Shown one piece after another: positions 1-8,067 of a stretch of 38,013 nucleotides of DNA. This stretch comes from JAGOEX01 sp964630905 (lineage in GTDB: Bacteria; UBP6; UBA1177): the NCBI GenBank assembly GCA_964630905.1, contig CAZVWR010000029.1:1-38013 (forward strand), written 5' to 3'. Within the stretch, counting starts at the first letter, position 1. Each line of letters begins with the position of its first letter. The position numbers were made by a program, and so were the translations under genes. Under the pieces are notes generated by a model that saw nothing but the letters and a program-made list of their open reading frames with translations, made no database searches and was not told the DNA's origin.

Positions 1-788
1 GACTGATATTTGAAGTTAGCATATTTTTTGTTTATTTCATCAGGTAGCTTGATAGATTTATCCTGCTTTACAGAGAAATATTCAGACAATGCTCTGATAA
101 AAAGAAGTATGGGTGCTGGAATTTTTTCTGTCCATATCTTTTCCTTAACTTCAGTGAAGAAATCGTCCTTGTTGTATTGGCCAACTATTTCAACTGAATT
201 GTTCCACAGTTTTTCAAAAAGAGTTTTTGCTTCCTCAAAGTCCCTATTGTCCCGAAACATTACATTTATTTCATTTCTTCCCGCAAGACCGCTGTATGAA
301 AAATTGCTTGAACCCGTAACAACAATCCCAAGATAGTCCCCGTTTTCATTATGTTTTTTGTCATTTTCAAAAATATACATCTTAGCGTGATTCGGTTCTC
401 TCGTTTTTCTTATTTCAAGAGTTCCGTCTTTTATTTTTTCTATGAAGAGTTTTAAACTTTTTTCCTGTCTGCTGCTATCAAAACTGTCAGTTTCATTAAT
501 AAGAGTTTTGAGTTTTTCATAATATTCTTTTCTAATTTCAATGTCGCTGCTCTCATTTTCGATTTTTTCTATCAAAGACACTTCCCTCAGCTTGCCGGAA
601 ATAAGAGCATCAATATCCATCCCTACAAGAATCTTCATTTTCTTGTTTTTAACATCTTCAGAAAGTTCGGAAAATCCGCTGAAATAAAAATAACCTACAA
701 GAGCATAAATATTTTCACAGTTTGGAATAACATTCCGCATTTTTTCAGCCAATATGTGAGTATCGTTTGTTATAAGTTTTCCTGTCAT
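1..788 (-). CDS. PLD-nuclease N-terminal part of a probable PLD-SNF2 helicase (partial, C-terminus beyond the window)
   Basis: The frame is open from the ATG at 788 to the window edge, giving 262 residues. Visible motifs are one phospholipase-D half site: H134-x-K136 (NHAKMYIF) followed by GSSNFS at 159-164 and the acidic residue of NEINV. The N-terminal stretch VGYFYFSGF and ILVGMDID are typical of PLD domains found at the front of large SNF2/DEAD-type helicases. The last visible residues (FKYQ) resemble the Q-motif entry to a helicase core. A single HKD motif implies a dimeric active site. The start follows GAGGGA and lies 9 bp after the lipoprotein stop, so the genes are probably co-transcribed. 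By family knowledge such fusions act on DNA, often in defence or repair. The helicase part itself is not visible here, so that half of the call is inferred. Confidence 0.75.
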   Translation of the reverse strand, partial: MTGKLITNDTHILAEKMRNVIPNCENIYALVGYFYFSGFSELSEDVKNKKMKILVGMDIDALISGKLREVSLIEKIENESSDIEIRKEYYEKLKTLINETDSFDSSRQEKSLKLFIEKIKDGTLEIRKTREPNHAKMYIFENDKKHNENGDYLGIVVTGSSNFSYSGLAGRNEINVMFRDNRDFEEAKTLFEKLWNNSVEIVGQYNKDDFFTEVKEKIWTEKIPAPILLFIRALSEYFSVKQDKSIKLPDEINKKYANFKYQ

Positions 789-797
789 TTCATCCCT

Positions 798-1355
798 CTA
801 AAATAGATCCTCTGTGACACATCCTATATTTTCAGCGCATATTTTCTGGTTGTTTTCATAACAGTCAACAGCATACCATTTTCCCTCAATACACCAGTAG
901 AACCAGTTTCCTTCACACTTCTTTTCGCCTTCTGAGCAGACTGATTCTTCATCCGACTCTTCTTCATCTTCTTCATCCGGCTCTTCAGTTGCTTCACAGA
1001 GATTATAGTAATCGACCATTTTGTCATAGCAGGGGTTGCTGTCAGTCTGATTATGGGAAAAATCATCACAGTCAAGTTCAAGCATGCATGTCATCAGAGG
1101 TTCATATGCTTTGTGACATTGAGTTGATTTTCCTTTGTACCAGTCGGTTGTATCGGAAATGAATTCCTCGGAGCAGTTTTCAACATCATCAAATGAGTTG
1201 TTGAATGTTTCATGATCACATTCTTCAACTTTTTCACAGTAGTGGGTTGCTATGTTCTGAATGAAGGATGTGTTTTTGCTTCCGGTATCAATCCTGCCGC
1301 AGGACGGAAAAATTATTATCAAACCAACTGCGATCAGAAATAAAACTTTTTTCAT
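798..1355 (-). CDS. Cys-rich acidic lipoprotein
   Basis: This 185-residue protein has a classic lipoprotein signal: a Lys-rich start, a hydrophobic stretch, then FPSC with the lipidated Cys at residue 19. Residues about 35-120 carry regularly spaced cysteines (CEKVEEC, NCSEEF, CHKAYEPLMTC, CYDKMV, NLC) that probably form disulfides outside the inner membrane. An Asp/Glu-rich linker follows, then a second small Cys module (CSEGEKKCEG, WCIEGKWYAVDC, CAENIGC). Similar Cys-rich lipoproteins with acidic spacers are common in Myxococcota-like genomes. No enzymatic motif is visible and the function is unknown. AAGGAGA lies 6 bp before the ATG. It sits 19 bp after the HIT gene and 9 bp before the PLD gene. 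Confidence 0.85.
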   Translation of the reverse strand: MKKVLFLIAVGLIIIFPSCGRIDTGSKNTSFIQNIATHYCEKVEECDHETFNNSFDDVENCSEEFISDTTDWYKGKSTQCHKAYEPLMTCMLELDCDDFSHNQTDSNPCYDKMVDYYNLCEATEEPDEEDEEESDEESVCSEGEKKCEGNWFYWCIEGKWYAVDCYENNQKICAENIGCVTEDLF

Positions 1356-1374
1356 TATATGTCTCCTTAAATTA

Positions 1375-1713
1375 TCACAGTTCCCTCAATTTTTCTCCAC
1401 CGAGAATATGCATGTGGAAGTGGGGGACAAGCTGTCCTGCGTCTTTTCCTGAATTTACTGTAAGTCGGTAACCGTTTCCGGTAATGCCTTCAAGCAGGGC
1501 AACTTTTTTTGCAACTGAAAAGATGGATGCGAATATGGTGTTATCGCTATCTTCCACTTCCTTGACCGAAGCAATATGCTTTTTGGTTATTATCAGATCG
1601 TGGACTTTATAAAGCGGGTTTATGTCCTTGATAACAATAAAAAATTCGTCTTCATAGATTTTTGTTGAAGGAATGCGGCCTTCGATGATCTTACAGAAAA
1701 TACAATCACTCAT
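1375..1713 (-). CDS. HIT (histidine triad) family nucleotide-binding protein
   Basis: The 112-residue length is standard for the HINT branch. The N-terminal Cys pair (C4, C7 in SDCIFCKI) and the catalytic triad HFHMHILGG (His98, His100, His102) are present, as is the preceding GKDAGQLVPH. HINT proteins hydrolyse nucleoside phosphoramidates or acyl-adenylates in the cytoplasm. The usual QxVxH before the triad is replaced by GQLVPH, which keeps the key His. The start codon overlaps the stop of the upstream membrane-protein gene (ATGA), so the two are translationally coupled. AAGGAG lies just upstream. Confidence 0.93.
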   Translation of the reverse strand: MSDCIFCKIIEGRIPSTKIYEDEFFIVIKDINPLYKVHDLIITKKHIASVKEVEDSDNTIFASIFSVAKKVALLEGITGNGYRLTVNSGKDAGQLVPHFHMHILGGEKLREL

Positions 1714-3110
1714 TTTTTGACTCCTTTATCTCTGTTTGAAGGTTTCATATAAAAAATATATATCATTGTAAAAACAAAGGAGAAAAGCACCGAAACTGTT
1801 GATATTTTTGGCAGATTTAATCCAAACGATATTGAAAAGAGTGAAAATGCAAAAGGAAATGAGCAGAAAATTATCCCTTTGGCAAGACGACTTTTCAAAC
1901 CGGAAGAAATAATTATGATATTGTGTATGGTTGTAACGAACGGTTTTGCGATATATATGTCACCTTTTCCTGTATCGCATTTTCCCCAGACAACTTGAGT
2001 TTCTGTTGTATTTTCTTTCGGTTCATCGGTAATTATAAGATCGCTGTCTGTAAGCTCAATTTCGCTGAACGATCGTTTTATTTCACAACATCTGTTCCAA
2101 AGTTTCGGTTCTTCGGGGGCTATTATGACAGATTTGATGCCGTGCCTTTTTTCAATAAGTTCAAGATATGAGCAGTTCGTTGAAGGCTTTATCCGGTCTA
2201 TTGCATAATATCCTATGACAGAATTGTTTTTTGCAAGAGCTATAAAAGAGCGGTCATCATTATTTTCAGGAAGGGTGATCCCTTCATAAGTGTATCCGTT
2301 GTTGCTCAGAATGATGTTAAGAGGAGCCATTGCAAGTGATGTTCCGTCTTCAAAAGTTTTTGAAAAGAGCTTGTCTTTCTTAAGATTTTTTGAATATTCA
2401 GGGCTTTCAGAAGCAGCCAGATTGAGTTTTTCAACAAGCTCAAGGAATTCTGATATCGAAACATCTTTAACTGTTTCTATTCCCGAAAGGTTGAAATGGG
2501 GAAATGAGAGGAACCTGTCTGTATCAAAAACAAGCCGGGTTGTCTTTGCCCCGTTATTGAAAAACCTGAGATTGTTGAGGATAGCTGATACAGCCGCAGT
2601 TGAAATTATGAAATTTATAAAAAGTGCTGTGACAACCGCTACCGGGGCGGGTGAATATATTGAGACGGTAAGATAAAGTGCATCGTCAATGCTTTCTGTT
2701 TTGATGAAATGAATGGATGCAAACAAAAGCAAAGTCGCAAAGAACATCCAGATAGCTCGATCAAGATAAATAGACATCAGAGGGGTTGTGCCGGCATCGG
2801 AGCTTTTGAAAAGATATGACATGAGGACAATTACCGGAAGAAAACCTGAAACTTCCCATCCTGCAAGATGTCCCTGCAATGTCAGATAGATTGAGATGAG
2901 GAAGGGAATGGTGATAAAAAGTGTCACAGGGATCATTTTCTTAATGCCCGATTCATAAAGTTTCATGAAAACGAACAAGAAAGCCGGCGAAAAATAGTAG
3001 ATACCGCTGCCGTAGTCATTTTGTTTAATGAAAACAAATACTATTATATAAAAGAGATATGCAAGTATCGAATAAAGGAAGAAAGTCAGGGTGAAATTCA
3101 ATTTCTTCAT
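1710..3110 (-). CDS. P1B-type ATPase-like membrane protein, apparently catalytically dead
   Basis: The 466-residue protein has about six membrane segments in residues 8-178, a soluble domain, and two at the C-terminus (about 411-455). Its order matches the second half of heavy-metal (CopA/ZntA) P-type ATPases: an LDRA...F segment at 116-130, the metal-site helix, a VFDTDR phosphorylation-site region, an N-domain-like stretch (LAASESP), the GYYAIDRIKP strand and the last two helices. Key residues are changed. CPC is SPAP (153-156), DKTGT is DTDRF (196-200), the SEHP His is Ser (SESP, 234-237), TGDN is APEEP (331-335), and no TGES actuator domain or GDGxND is seen. It cannot be a normal pump, so a regulatory or structural role is inferred. 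It overlaps the HIT gene by 4 bp and follows the YciO gene by 18 bp. Membrane topology is certain; the ATPase relation rests on motif-by-motif comparison by eye. Confidence 0.7.
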   Translation of the reverse strand: MKKLNFTLTFFLYSILAYLFYIIVFVFIKQNDYGSGIYYFSPAFLFVFMKLYESGIKKMIPVTLFITIPFLISIYLTLQGHLAGWEVSGFLPVIVLMSYLFKSSDAGTTPLMSIYLDRAIWMFFATLLLFASIHFIKTESIDDALYLTVSIYSPAPVAVVTALFINFIISTAAVSAILNNLRFFNNGAKTTRLVFDTDRFLSFPHFNLSGIETVKDVSISEFLELVEKLNLAASESPEYSKNLKKDKLFSKTFEDGTSLAMAPLNIILSNNGYTYEGITLPENNDDRSFIALAKNNSVIGYYAIDRIKPSTNCSYLELIEKRHGIKSVIIAPEEPKLWNRCCEIKRSFSEIELTDSDLIITDEPKENTTETQVVWGKCDTGKGDIYIAKPFVTTIHNIIIISSGLKSRLAKGIIFCSFPFAFSLFSISFGLNLPKISTVSVLFSFVFTMIYIFYMKPSNRDKGVKK

Positions 3111-3128
3111 AATAAATTCCTGAAATTA

Positions 3129-3737
3129 TTAAAAGATGTCTGGAGATCCTTTGCCTTCTCTGATTATTTCATATTCGTCGCCGTTCAGTTTTACTATGGT
3201 GGTAAGTTCAGACGGAACATATCCTCCGTCAACAAGAAGATCGATCATATGAAGCCACTGAGGCTCGTCTTCGTCCGGATCGCTGAAATCATCCCCATCC
3301 TCACTTGATGCGGTTGAAACGACAAGAGGTTCTCCGAATAATTCAAGAAGTTCTGATATAAACCTGCTTTCAGGTATTCTTATCCCAATCTCTTTTCTGT
3401 TCTCAAGCATTATTCTGGGGATATCTCTGCTCGCTGTCAGAATGAAGGTGTAAGGTCCAGGAAGGCATCTTTTCAAGAGGTTGAAGTGCCTGTTGTCTAT
3501 GTCGGCATATTTTGAGATGTCCCCCAGATCTTTAAAAACGACTGAATAGTATTTTCTTTTTTTTGTCTGTTTTATCCTGTTGAGCTTCTCAAGGGCATTT
3601 TTCCTGCCCATTTTTATTGCAAGGAAATATGATGTGTCTCCCGGAAGGAGAACGACCCCTCCGTCGTGCAGGACATTAACGATCTTTTCAATTGTCTTTG
3701 TCTGGGGGTTTTCCAGATGAACAGTTACCTTTTCCAT
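3129..3737 (-). CDS. yciO: YciO/TsaC-Sua5 family protein (YciO type)
   Basis: The 202-residue protein has the YrdC fold signature: GGVVLLPGDTSYFLA, the KQTKKRKYY Lys/Arg cluster, PGPYTFILTAS, GIRIPES and the terminal REGKGSPDIF. The DDFSDPDEDEPQ segment and REGxG...F ending match YciO rather than TsaC. The usual YPTDT is LPGDT here. TsaC/Sua5 make threonylcarbamoyl-AMP for the tRNA modification t6A, whereas YciO homologues are weak or have unclear activity, so the reaction should not be assumed. The gene lies 10 bp after the TPR gene and 18 bp before the P-type-ATPase-like gene in the same run. Confidence 0.85.
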   Translation of the reverse strand: MEKVTVHLENPQTKTIEKIVNVLHDGGVVLLPGDTSYFLAIKMGRKNALEKLNRIKQTKKRKYYSVVFKDLGDISKYADIDNRHFNLLKRCLPGPYTFILTASRDIPRIMLENRKEIGIRIPESRFISELLELFGEPLVVSTASSEDGDDFSDPDEDEPQWLHMIDLLVDGGYVPSELTTIVKLNGDEYEIIREGKGSPDIF

Positions 3738-3747
3738 AAATTACAAC

Positions 3748-6700
3748 CTACTGAAAGAAGAAATTATTAATAAATTCAGCTGTTTTTGAGAATGCTGAAT
3801 CAGGGGCAGCAATGTGTTCCATGTCGCTTCCGGTAAAATCAAGAGCTTCCTGAATATCGGGAACAAGAGAGAAAGCGTGATAGAATGAAGCATCGTGAAG
3901 TTTTTCAATAAATGCAGTAACAGTTTCTCTGTCGGTGTTTTCGAGTTTATTGACAAGGTCAAGAAGCCGATTCTGGAAATTAGGCCGTATGTTCTTAATG
4001 AATCTTACTTTCTCTTTTCCTTCAAGCTTCATGGGAGCCATGATGGTTTCAGCAAGTATTCCGGCACTTTCCCTTTCAACGACACCTCTCATGCCGCAGG
4101 AGAGAAGAAAAGCGTTTCTGATAACTTTGAATTTAAGTTCTCTGATGTTCATTTTGAGTGCTGACGGTCCGAAACAGATGCATGGAAGTTTTGCCTGAAC
4201 TATCTCGAAAGGTTTTTCAAGTTTATCATCAAAAACGCCGGTGAGATCATCAAAGTTGGCAGAAAGTTTAATGTATTCAATAAGGTTCAGAAGTTCTCTA
4301 TGTGAGTTTGAATTCAGAGGTTTCCCCGGTATCTTTGTTTCATCCCTTATACCGAAAGAGGTTATATGGAGATATTCTTTCAGCAGAAGTTCTGTCTGGG
4401 TAAAGTTCATAAATTCAAAGATCTGTCTGCGGTCTATTGCAAAGATACGGGGATAAAGTTCCTCGTCTGTCTTGTCACAAAGGCCTGATATCTTCATTAC
4501 GCTCTCAAGAAAGAATTGAAGTCTGCGGTTGTCTTTTTCAAGGATTGAAAGTCTCTTTAACGGGTATATCTCTTTTTTAGCAACGGCTGTAAAAAGTATC
4601 TTCTTTAACAACTCTTTTTCTTTCTGATATTCTCCGTTCTTCCATGCGAGTTTTGAAAGGAAAACGGTTTTTGAAACAGGATCAGGGTTTATTGAGTCGA
4701 TGAGTTTGACAGCATTTTCCTCATCGCCATCCTTGATATAGCTGTTTATAAGGATTTTTTTCGCTTCTATATCGTTCATCTCTGCAAAGTGTTTGAGTAT
4801 CCTGTCCTTGTGTTCTTCAGGAAGCGATCCTTCAAATGCAACAAGTATTTCATTGTATGAGTGGAACGACTGGAAGTCCTGTTCATAAAGGTCTCTGCCG
4901 GAATTAAAGAGGAATTTGAGTTTTTCCACTGCCTGATCAGTATTTGATGTTACAAGCGATCTCACAAGTGTAATGCTGTTTTCATCCGGTCTGCCTCCAT
5001 TCATCAGGTTTGCAAGCTTCATCCCTTTTTGAAAACGGTCGAGGTTGTCGCTGTATTGGGTTTTGTTGAATAGATCCAATGCGTTATGAGTGTACCCTGC
5101 TTCGAGATTAAGGTCAAGAAGAAGGTTTTTGAGCTGTTCTTTCACATCTTCAGGAGAATTATCTATTCTGGCTGTGACATCACTTATTGCAAGATTGATA
5201 TCACCGCTGTTTTTAAGAAGTTCTATAAGCTTTATAAAAAGTGACAGGTCCCAATTTGAAGAAAGGATATCCCTTGCCATTTGAATAGCTTTTTCTGAAT
5301 TTCCTGTTGAAACATAGTGGTCAAAGCATTTTCTGCCTGTGCAGGTGTCACGGTTTTTGCTCCATTCAAGTTCATAGATATTGGTGAGCATATCAGATTT
5401 TCCGATCGATTTGAGAAATTTTTCGTAAACTTCCCTGTATCCGCAGATCTCTTCCTCAGGTGTACAGTTGTATCTGAGTTTGTAAAGTTCCAGAAGCTGT
5501 TCTGTTCCTATGTTCTCGCGGACGAGTTCGATCGTTGAATCTATCAGATCACATTTTTTCCTTGGATCGGCACTCTTTTTTATGAAAAGATTTCTAAGGA
5601 ACAGGATAGTGCTGTAATCACCTTCTTTGATGTAGATCTTCTCAAGGACATCTCTAACCACTTCTATCTGCGACTGATCTGAATCACTTAAAAGAATGTT
5701 TTCAAACTCCTCTTTTAATTCGGGATTGTCATAACCGCGAAAGAAAAGAGACCAGATCTTTCTTTTATTTTCAGGTTCATATTTCAGATAGTATTTAAGA
5801 ATGGTCTGTATCCCTCTGAAATATCCTTCCTCAAGATATTTTTCACATAGCAGCATCAAGGCTACTTTCTTGGAAGAGTTCTTGATAAGGTTGTCTATCG
5901 AATAGTTCTGCTCAAGAAGGGAAATGACAAACTGCTCATCATGACCCGGCTTCTGCGGTTTTTCCATGTCACTGCGCGAATCTTTTCTTATAAAGTACAG
6001 ATATTTCCAAAGAGAAGGTTCTTTCTTGAGAAGGTATTGACCCGTTATATATGAATGGTCTTTATTTTTTATCAGATCGGAAAAGAGCTCAAGATCTTTT
6101 TCGATGTAATCACCTGTGTTGGATTCACTGAAATCGGGCTTTCCTTCAAGCATTCTTAGATTTTCCTTAGCCATGATGTTCTCAGGGAACATTTTAAGGA
6201 CGGTTCTGAAAACATCAATGGCTTCATTTGCCATATTGTTGTCACGGTAGATTATTCCGAGCCTTGTAAGATAGTACTGCCTTGTCTCTGAATCGGTGTG
6301 GCTCTGTTCAAGAAGCCGTTTGTATAAAATGATAAGATTATTTATGTCCCTTTTGCGCAGATAGATCTTTTCAAGGTACAGAAGTGTGGGGATGTGGTCG
6401 GGTTCTATTTCAAGTATCTCCATGAAACACTCAGTCGCCCTTTCAAGATCGCCGAGTTCCTTGAAGAATATTGAGCCGTTGCGGTAATAAAGGTTGACTG
6501 TGTCAACAAGGTCTTTGGTAAGATCTATCTCTTTGAAATTTATCTCGGTCAGATTTTTCCAGCTCTTTGTCTGGTAGTATATTTTCCCCAGTTTCTTTAT
6601 TGTCGGAAGATGGTCAGGTGCTATATCAAGGATGTTAAGGAGATATTTCTGTGCTGAAATAAAATCTTTTTTACTGTTCATATATGTTTCAGCGATTATA

Positions 6701-8052
6701 TTAAGCACTCTTATCCTCTCACTTGCTTCAAGGGAAAATTCAAGTTCCCTCAGAAGTGTCTTGATATAGGCATCATAATCGTGCATTTTGAGGTATATTT
6801 CGGAAAGAGTTCTTACAACTTCAAAAGAGTGTTTTATTGCAAGACTTTTTTCTAGATATTCCCGTGCTTCAGCACTTTTTCCAAGTTCACGGTGGAGCAC
6901 ATCGCCGGCTTTGTAGAAGTAATATGCCTTCAGAGTTTCATCTTCCTCTCTGCCGGAAAGGTGATTATAGAGATTGAAAAGTTCACTCCACATGCCGTTC
7001 TCTTCATATACCGAAAGAACTCTTGACAGGCTTACCGAACAGCTCATCGGGTCGTCTTCAACTATGTTCTTATGTATCTCTGTGGCAAAATCGGGCATAT
7101 CAAGCTTGTTTTCGTAGATATCTGCAAGCAGTTCAAGATATTTCGTCCTTTCAGGTCCAGTGGTTTTTTTTGCTGAAAGTTTATAAAATTTACCGATCAG
7201 GTGCCATTTCTTATATTTGTACAAAAGGGGTGCTATCACATTCAGAATGAACACTGAATCGGTGCTTTCGGCCAACGCTGACACCGCAAATTCAAGCTTG
7301 TTTTCCAGATTGTTCCTGAAGTAATAGAGAAACTCTATGAATTTCAGGTCTGAAAAAGGGACTGTCAGCGGGCTTTCAGTAACTTTGCTTGAAAAAAGCT
7401 CGATCTGTTCCGGAGATATTCCGTCATACTGCACTATGTAGAATTTCAGAACTTCGAATATGAAAGGGTGGTATCCCGATTTTTCAAAAAGTGTGAGCAT
7501 AAGCGAAAATGCTCTTGAGTAGTCTTTTGACTGTTCCGCCTTGAGAGCTTCAAAATAAGTCGCATAAAGATATTCGGCACCCTTGAGAGGTTTTATTTCA
7601 TGCGGTTCATGATCATATGCGGCAAGGATTAGATCGAGTATCCCGTCTTTTCCGGGAAGTGTCAAAGATCTTATTTCTGAAAGAATAGTCTCTTTTTCAG
7701 TTTTGCTGTGGAGAAATAGAAATATCAGAAAATCGCGGTATTTTTCAGGATCCATTGAATCTTTCAGTGCTCTGAGTTTGTCAAGAAGTTCGGCAGACCG
7801 TTCTCTTCCAAGGATTATCAGAAAGAACAGTTCCAGTTCGTCATTCCCTGTAAGCATGGAGACAGCGTTTTCCTTTGAAGACGATATGAGAAGGGAAGGA
7901 AAAAATTTCCGCGGGATATCATCGAGCATGCTTTCGAGCGGAATGAAGTTTTCTGATTCATATCCCAGATCATCCCTCCCCAGAAGCAGGTGATCGAACC
8001 TGATGTCAAGGTTTTCAAGCGACCTATCATCGGAAATCACGATTCTGCTCAT
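3748..8052 (-). CDS. Giant tetratricopeptide-repeat protein
   Basis: The 1434-residue protein has no signal peptide or membrane segment, so it is probably cytoplasmic. Helical TPR-like repeats are clearest between about residues 300 and 660, for example AREYLEKSLAI, AQKYLLNILDIAPDH and ATECFMEILEIEPDH, each about 34 residues apart. The rest is helical and Leu/Glu/Lys-rich and may hold degenerate repeats. No catalytic domain is visible. Such arrays act as protein-binding scaffolds. AGGAGG lies 5 bp before the ATG and the gene follows guaA by 15 bp, so it is probably translated from the guaA message. Its partner is unknown. Confidence 0.85.
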   Translation of the reverse strand: MSRIVISDDRSLENLDIRFDHLLLGRDDLGYESENFIPLESMLDDIPRKFFPSLLISSSKENAVSMLTGNDELELFFLIILGRERSAELLDKLRALKDSMDPEKYRDFLIFLFLHSKTEKETILSEIRSLTLPGKDGILDLILAAYDHEPHEIKPLKGAEYLYATYFEALKAEQSKDYSRAFSLMLTLFEKSGYHPFIFEVLKFYIVQYDGISPEQIELFSSKVTESPLTVPFSDLKFIEFLYYFRNNLENKLEFAVSALAESTDSVFILNVIAPLLYKYKKWHLIGKFYKLSAKKTTGPERTKYLELLADIYENKLDMPDFATEIHKNIVEDDPMSCSVSLSRVLSVYEENGMWSELFNLYNHLSGREEDETLKAYYFYKAGDVLHRELGKSAEAREYLEKSLAIKHSFEVVRTLSEIYLKMHDYDAYIKTLLRELEFSLEASERIRVLNIIAETYMNSKKDFISAQKYLLNILDIAPDHLPTIKKLGKIYYQTKSWKNLTEINFKEIDLTKDLVDTVNLYYRNGSIFFKELGDLERATECFMEILEIEPDHIPTLLYLEKIYLRKRDINNLIILYKRLLEQSHTDSETRQYYLTRLGIIYRDNNMANEAIDVFRTVLKMFPENIMAKENLRMLEGKPDFSESNTGDYIEKDLELFSDLIKNKDHSYITGQYLLKKEPSLWKYLYFIRKDSRSDMEKPQKPGHDEQFVISLLEQNYSIDNLIKNSSKKVALMLLCEKYLEEGYFRGIQTILKYYLKYEPENKRKIWSLFFRGYDNPELKEEFENILLSDSDQSQIEVVRDVLEKIYIKEGDYSTILFLRNLFIKKSADPRKKCDLIDSTIELVRENIGTEQLLELYKLRYNCTPEEEICGYREVYEKFLKSIGKSDMLTNIYELEWSKNRDTCTGRKCFDHYVSTGNSEKAIQMARDILSSNWDLSLFIKLIELLKNSGDINLAISDVTARIDNSPEDVKEQLKNLLLDLNLEAGYTHNALDLFNKTQYSDNLDRFQKGMKLANLMNGGRPDENSITLVRSLVTSNTDQAVEKLKFLFNSGRDLYEQDFQSFHSYNEILVAFEGSLPEEHKDRILKHFAEMNDIEAKKILINSYIKDGDEENAVKLIDSINPDPVSKTVFLSKLAWKNGEYQKEKELLKKILFTAVAKKEIYPLKRLSILEKDNRRLQFFLESVMKISGLCDKTDEELYPRIFAIDRRQIFEFMNFTQTELLLKEYLHITSFGIRDETKIPGKPLNSNSHRELLNLIEYIKLSANFDDLTGVFDDKLEKPFEIVQAKLPCICFGPSALKMNIRELKFKVIRNAFLLSCGMRGVVERESAGILAETIMAPMKLEGKEKVRFIKNIRPNFQNRLLDLVNKLENTDRETVTAFIEKLHDASFYHAFSLVPDIQEALDFTGSDMEHIAAPDSAFSKTAEFINNFFFQ

Positions 8053-8067
8053 TGTAACCTCCTGAAA

